From the NCBI GenBank assembly GCA_902557235.1, contig CACDZR010000001.1:62001-126000 (forward strand): 64,000 nucleotides of DNA. The letters are read 5' to 3'. Source of the stretch: an uncultured Pelagibacteraceae bacterium. GTDB taxonomy: Bacteria > Pseudomonadota > Alphaproteobacteria > Pelagibacterales > Pelagibacteraceae. The position numbers and the translations under genes were made by a program. A model generated the notes under the pieces. It was not told the DNA's origin. It did no database searches and saw only the letters and a list, made by a program, of their open reading frames with translations. Positions 61,499 through 64,000 of the stretch are shown here, piece after piece (position 1 is the stretch's first letter; every line of letters starts with the position of its first letter).

Positions 61499-62560
61499 AT
61501 GTATTATATCAAACGTTTATATATTTTTTTTTCTTTTCTAGCTTTAATAATATTTTTTTTTTCCACAGAGGCTGTTAAAGCAAAATCTTTTGAAATCAAT
61601 GATATTGAAATATCTCAGCCATTTGAAATTAATTTTGATAAAAATATAGTAATTGATTTAGGATTTAAGAAAGCTTTTTTTGAATTAGTCTACTCTTTAA
61701 TTAAATCGCCAGATTTCAAAAAAATTGAAAATGTTAAGTTAAATGAAATCAAAAGCATGATCGAAACATTCTCGATTAAAGAAGAAAAATTTATAGATCA
61801 AAAATATTATGTAAATCTAGGTGTTTCATTTAACAAAAAAAAAATTTTTAGATATTTAGAAAAAAATAATATTTTTCCATCACGAATACTCAAAGAGCAA
61901 TTTTTATTTATCCCAGTCATAATAAATGAAAAAGGAAACGATATTTCAATTTTTTCGAAAAATCCAATTTATGCTGAATGGAACAAAAAAAATAAAAGAT
62001 ATCAATTAATAAAATATTTACTTCCCTCAGAGGACCTTGAAGATTTAAATCTTATCAAAGAAAAATTAGATGTAATAGAAACTTATGATTTTAATGATAT
62101 TACAAAAAAATATTTTTTAAAAAATTCTATCATTTCAGTGATTTTTAAAGGTAAAAACGAAGTAAGAATTTTAACAAAAATTTATAACGATAAAAATGAG
62201 ATCATAAAGAATGATACTTTTAAGAATATAAATTTAGACAACGAAACAGATCTTAATTTCTTAATTGAGAATTTGAAAAATTTATTTGAAGATACTTGGA
62301 AAAAACTTAATGAAATAAATACTTCAATAAAAGTTCCTATTAAAATAAAGATTAAAAATGACGATTTAAAAAAATCAAATAATTTTGAATTATTTTTAAA
62401 TGAAATAGATATGGTTAGTGATTATTCTGTAGAAAAATTTGATAAAGAATTCATATTTTATGAAGTTTTATTTAATGGAACAGTCCAAAATTTTATTAAT
62501 ATAATGAAAAATAAAAAATACAATTTAAATACACAAAAAAAAGTTTGGATGATTGAATGA
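61499..62560 (+). CDS. DUF2066 domain protein
   Basis: A 353-residue protein with an N-terminal hydrophobic segment (FFSFLALIIFFFSTEAVKA) that looks like a signal peptide, followed by a mainly alpha/beta, Lys/Asn-rich domain assigned to DUF2066. That assignment rests partly on position, since the family sits between purM and the DnaA-like hda gene in many alphaproteobacteria, and partly on the general secondary-structure pattern. Function unknown. It overlaps hda by four bases. Confidence 0.65.
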   Translation: MYYIKRLYIFFSFLALIIFFFSTEAVKAKSFEINDIEISQPFEINFDKNIVIDLGFKKAFFELVYSLIKSPDFKKIENVKLNEIKSMIETFSIKEEKFIDQKYYVNLGVSFNKKKIFRYLEKNNIFPSRILKEQFLFIPVIINEKGNDISIFSKNPIYAEWNKKNKRYQLIKYLLPSEDLEDLNLIKEKLDVIETYDFNDITKKYFLKNSIISVIFKGKNEVRILTKIYNDKNEIIKNDTFKNINLDNETDLNFLIENLKNLFEDTWKKLNEINTSIKVPIKIKIKNDDLKKSNNFELFLNEIDMVSDYSVEKFDKEFIFYEVLFNGTVQNFINIMKNKKYNLNTQKKVWMIE

Positions 62561-63219
62561 GAGACTTAGATCAAACAATAATCAAATTTGATTATGATAA
62601 AAATTTTAAAAACAATGATTTTTATCTTTCCAAAAGCAATAAACATGTTTTTGATTTTTTAAACACATGGCCAAAATGGGAGAGAAATTTTATTAATATC
62701 ACAGGGGAAAAGTTCTCTGGAAAAACTCATTTAATTAATATTTTTTTACAGAAAAACAAAGGCATAAAGTTTGAGGGTAAATCTTTAGAAAATGACGATT
62801 TAAAAAGATTAAAGATTTATGAAAATATTGTAATTGAAAATTTGTCTTCAGATGTTGATGAAAAATTACTTTACAGTCTTTTTAATTTAATCGAACAAGA
62901 TAATAAATTTATTATTGTTACATCTGTAAAACCAATTGTTGATATCACTTTTGAATTAAGAGATTTAAAATCTAGAGCAAAAAACTTCATCTTGTTAAAT
63001 ATTGAAAAACCCGATGATGATTTAATATTTGCTATTATATTAAAAAATTTATCTGATAGACAAATATCTTTGGATGATAAATTCATTGAGTTTATTGTAA
63101 AAAGAATTGAGAGATCATATAGAAAAATATATGATTTCATATATAAGGTCGATCAATTAAGTTTAAAAAAAAAAAAATCAATTGATTTTAAAATTATTAA
63201 AGAAGTCTTAGGAGAATAA
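62557..63219 (+). CDS. hda: DnaA-like regulatory protein Hda/HdaA
   Basis: A 220-residue AAA+ protein with a P-loop ITGEKFSGKTHLINIF near residue 47 and a sensor-like region ILLNIEKPDDDLIFAIILKNLSDRQI. It lacks the C-terminal DNA-binding domain of DnaA. Hda, with the sliding clamp, stimulates ATP hydrolysis on DnaA to limit re-initiation. The Walker B is weak (VIENLS). It is followed directly by aspS. Confidence 0.78.
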   Translation: MRDLDQTIIKFDYDKNFKNNDFYLSKSNKHVFDFLNTWPKWERNFINITGEKFSGKTHLINIFLQKNKGIKFEGKSLENDDLKRLKIYENIVIENLSSDVDEKLLYSLFNLIEQDNKFIIVTSVKPIVDITFELRDLKSRAKNFILLNIEKPDDDLIFAIILKNLSDRQISLDDKFIEFIVKRIERSYRKIYDFIYKVDQLSLKKKKSIDFKIIKEVLGE

Positions 63220-64000
63220 TTGAACAAATTTAGAACTCATAAATGTGACGAATTAAGAAAAGAAAAAGTTGGAGAAGAGGTAACTCTATCTGGTTGGATA
63301 AATAAAAAAAGAGACCACGGAAATCTTTTGTTCATAGATTTGAGGGATAATTACGGAATTACACAGTGTATTATAGATAAAGAAAATTCTAATTTTAGAA
63401 TGTTGGAAAAAATACAATTAGAAACAGTAATTAAAATTGAGGGAAAAGTTGTTGAAAGGTCAAAAGAGTCAGTCAATAATGATATTGAAACAGGAGAGGT
63501 TGAGGTAGTAATCAAAAATTTTCAAGTTCTTGGTGAATGTAAAGAACTTCCTTTACCAGTTTTTTCTGATAGAGAGTATGCGGAAGAAATAAGGCTTAAG
63601 TATCGTTTTTTAGATTTAAGAAGAAAAAAAATTCATGAAAATATTATATTAAGATCAAAAGTAATTTCATTTATTAGAGATGAAATGAATAAGTTAGGAT
63701 TTCTAGAATTTCAAACACCAATTTTGACCTCATCAAGTCCAGAGGGAGCAAGAGATTTTTTAGTACCAAGTAGATTAAATCCTGGCAAGTTTTATGCACT
63801 TCCCCAAGCCCCTCAACAATTCAAACAGTTAGTGATGGTCTCTGGGTTTGATAAGTACTTTCAGATTGCCCCTTGTTTTAGAGACGAAGATGCACGAGCA
63901 GATAGAAGTCCTGGGGAGTTCTATCAATTAGATTTAGAAATGTCTTTTGTTGAACAAGAAGATGTATTTAATGTAGTAGAGAAGCTATTTGTTAATACAT
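63220..64000 (+). CDS. aspS: Aspartyl-tRNA synthetase, N-terminal part
   Basis: The frame begins with TTG at 63220, directly behind hda, and runs past the window edge. Visible are [20 protein letters not shown], the OB-fold tRNA-binding domain with [22 protein letters not shown], and the class II motif-2 region [20 protein letters not shown]. This is bacterial-type AspRS, possibly non-discriminating (Asp/Asn). No ATG lies nearby in the correct frame, and TTG fits the known N-terminus. Confidence 0.93.
   Translation, partial: MNKFRTHKCDELRKEKVGEEVTLSGWINKKRDHGNLLFIDLRDNYGITQCIIDKENSNFRMLEKIQLETVIKIEGKVVERSKESVNNDIETGEVEVVIKNFQVLGECKELPLPVFSDREYAEEIRLKYRFLDLRRKKIHENIILRSKVISFIRDEMNKLGFLEFQTPILTSSSPEGARDFLVPSRLNPGKFYALPQAPQQFKQLVMVSGFDKYFQIAPCFRDEDARADRSPGEFYQLDLEMSFVEQEDVFNVVEKLFVNT

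Noticed and set aside
1-64000. tRNA genes, CRISPR arrays, insertion sequences and prophage genes
   Set aside because: I found no cloverleaf pattern in the gaps, no repeat-spacer arrays, and no transposase, integrase or phage protein.

Overview
The window is a strongly AT-rich, tightly packed bacterial chromosome segment. Most neighbouring genes overlap by 1-20 bases or are separated by only a few bases. I see no tRNA, rRNA, insertion sequence, prophage or CRISPR array. Gene content and order point to an alphaproteobacterium of the SAR11 clade (Candidatus Pelagibacter or a close relative). The evidence is the lptF-lptG-lptD-surA-pdxA-ksgA, rpsF-rpsR-rplI-dnaB and fabD-fabG-acpP core blocks, a glycine-riboswitch-controlled gcvT-gcvH-gcvP operon, many small-molecule transporters and an extremely low GC content. 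This assignment is an inference from the sequence, not a database match.

Layout. 1-5 kb: the tail of a DMT permease, a 2-hydroxyacid dehydrogenase, a class IV (HDAC11-like) deacetylase, MsrB, glutaredoxin and a DUF2805 protein. A hairpin-rich 450-base gap and a small outer-membrane barrel follow. 4-10 kb: a ProC-like reductase and a complete LIV-type ABC importer; its binding-protein gene faces the other four genes across a shared terminator. 10-15.6 kb: transporters, a TPR protein and 5-oxoprolinase PxpABC. 15.6-20 kb: tandem glycine riboswitch and the glycine cleavage operon. 20-25 kb: a lipid-modification cluster (FAD oxidoreductase, DUF1365, CFA-type methyltransferase, DUF3833 lipoprotein, SDR, TspO) that resembles the singlet-oxygen/ChrR regulon clusters of other proteobacteria. 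25-31 kb: a FOXRED1/sarcosine-oxidase-like flavoprotein, a 2OG-Fe(II) oxygenase, SelO, a secreted MsrA, NAD-formate dehydrogenase, an HPP membrane protein and a NifU-like scaffold. 31-34.6 kb: permease, creatinase and glycine amidinotransferase, a guanidino-compound operon. 34.6-41 kb: a charged coiled-coil protein, cytidylate kinase, MFS and DMT transporters, GshB/GshA and an HD-domain protein. 41-64 kb: mainly housekeeping genes (purF, cvpA, dnaB, ribosomal proteins, fatty-acid synthesis, gmk, ksgA, pdxA, LPS transport, pepA, ndk, purN/purM, hda, aspS). They are interrupted by an RND/MMPL exporter that is split by a one-base frameshift at a run of ten A residues.

Together the genes suggest a cell that scavenges reduced nitrogen and C1 compounds. 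Creatine can be cut to sarcosine and urea, sarcosine could be oxidised to glycine, glycine feeds the riboswitch-controlled cleavage system, and C1 units can end as formate for formate dehydrogenase. Glutathione synthesis, glutaredoxin, MsrA/MsrB, SelO and the ChrR-type lipid cluster form a second theme of oxidative-stress defence. The most interesting loci are the creatinase/amidinotransferase operon, the riboswitch whose P1 helix ends three bases before the gcvT start, the frameshifted exporter, the lipid cluster without its usual regulator, and the gene-order gaps where fabF/mltG and alr/radA are normally found.
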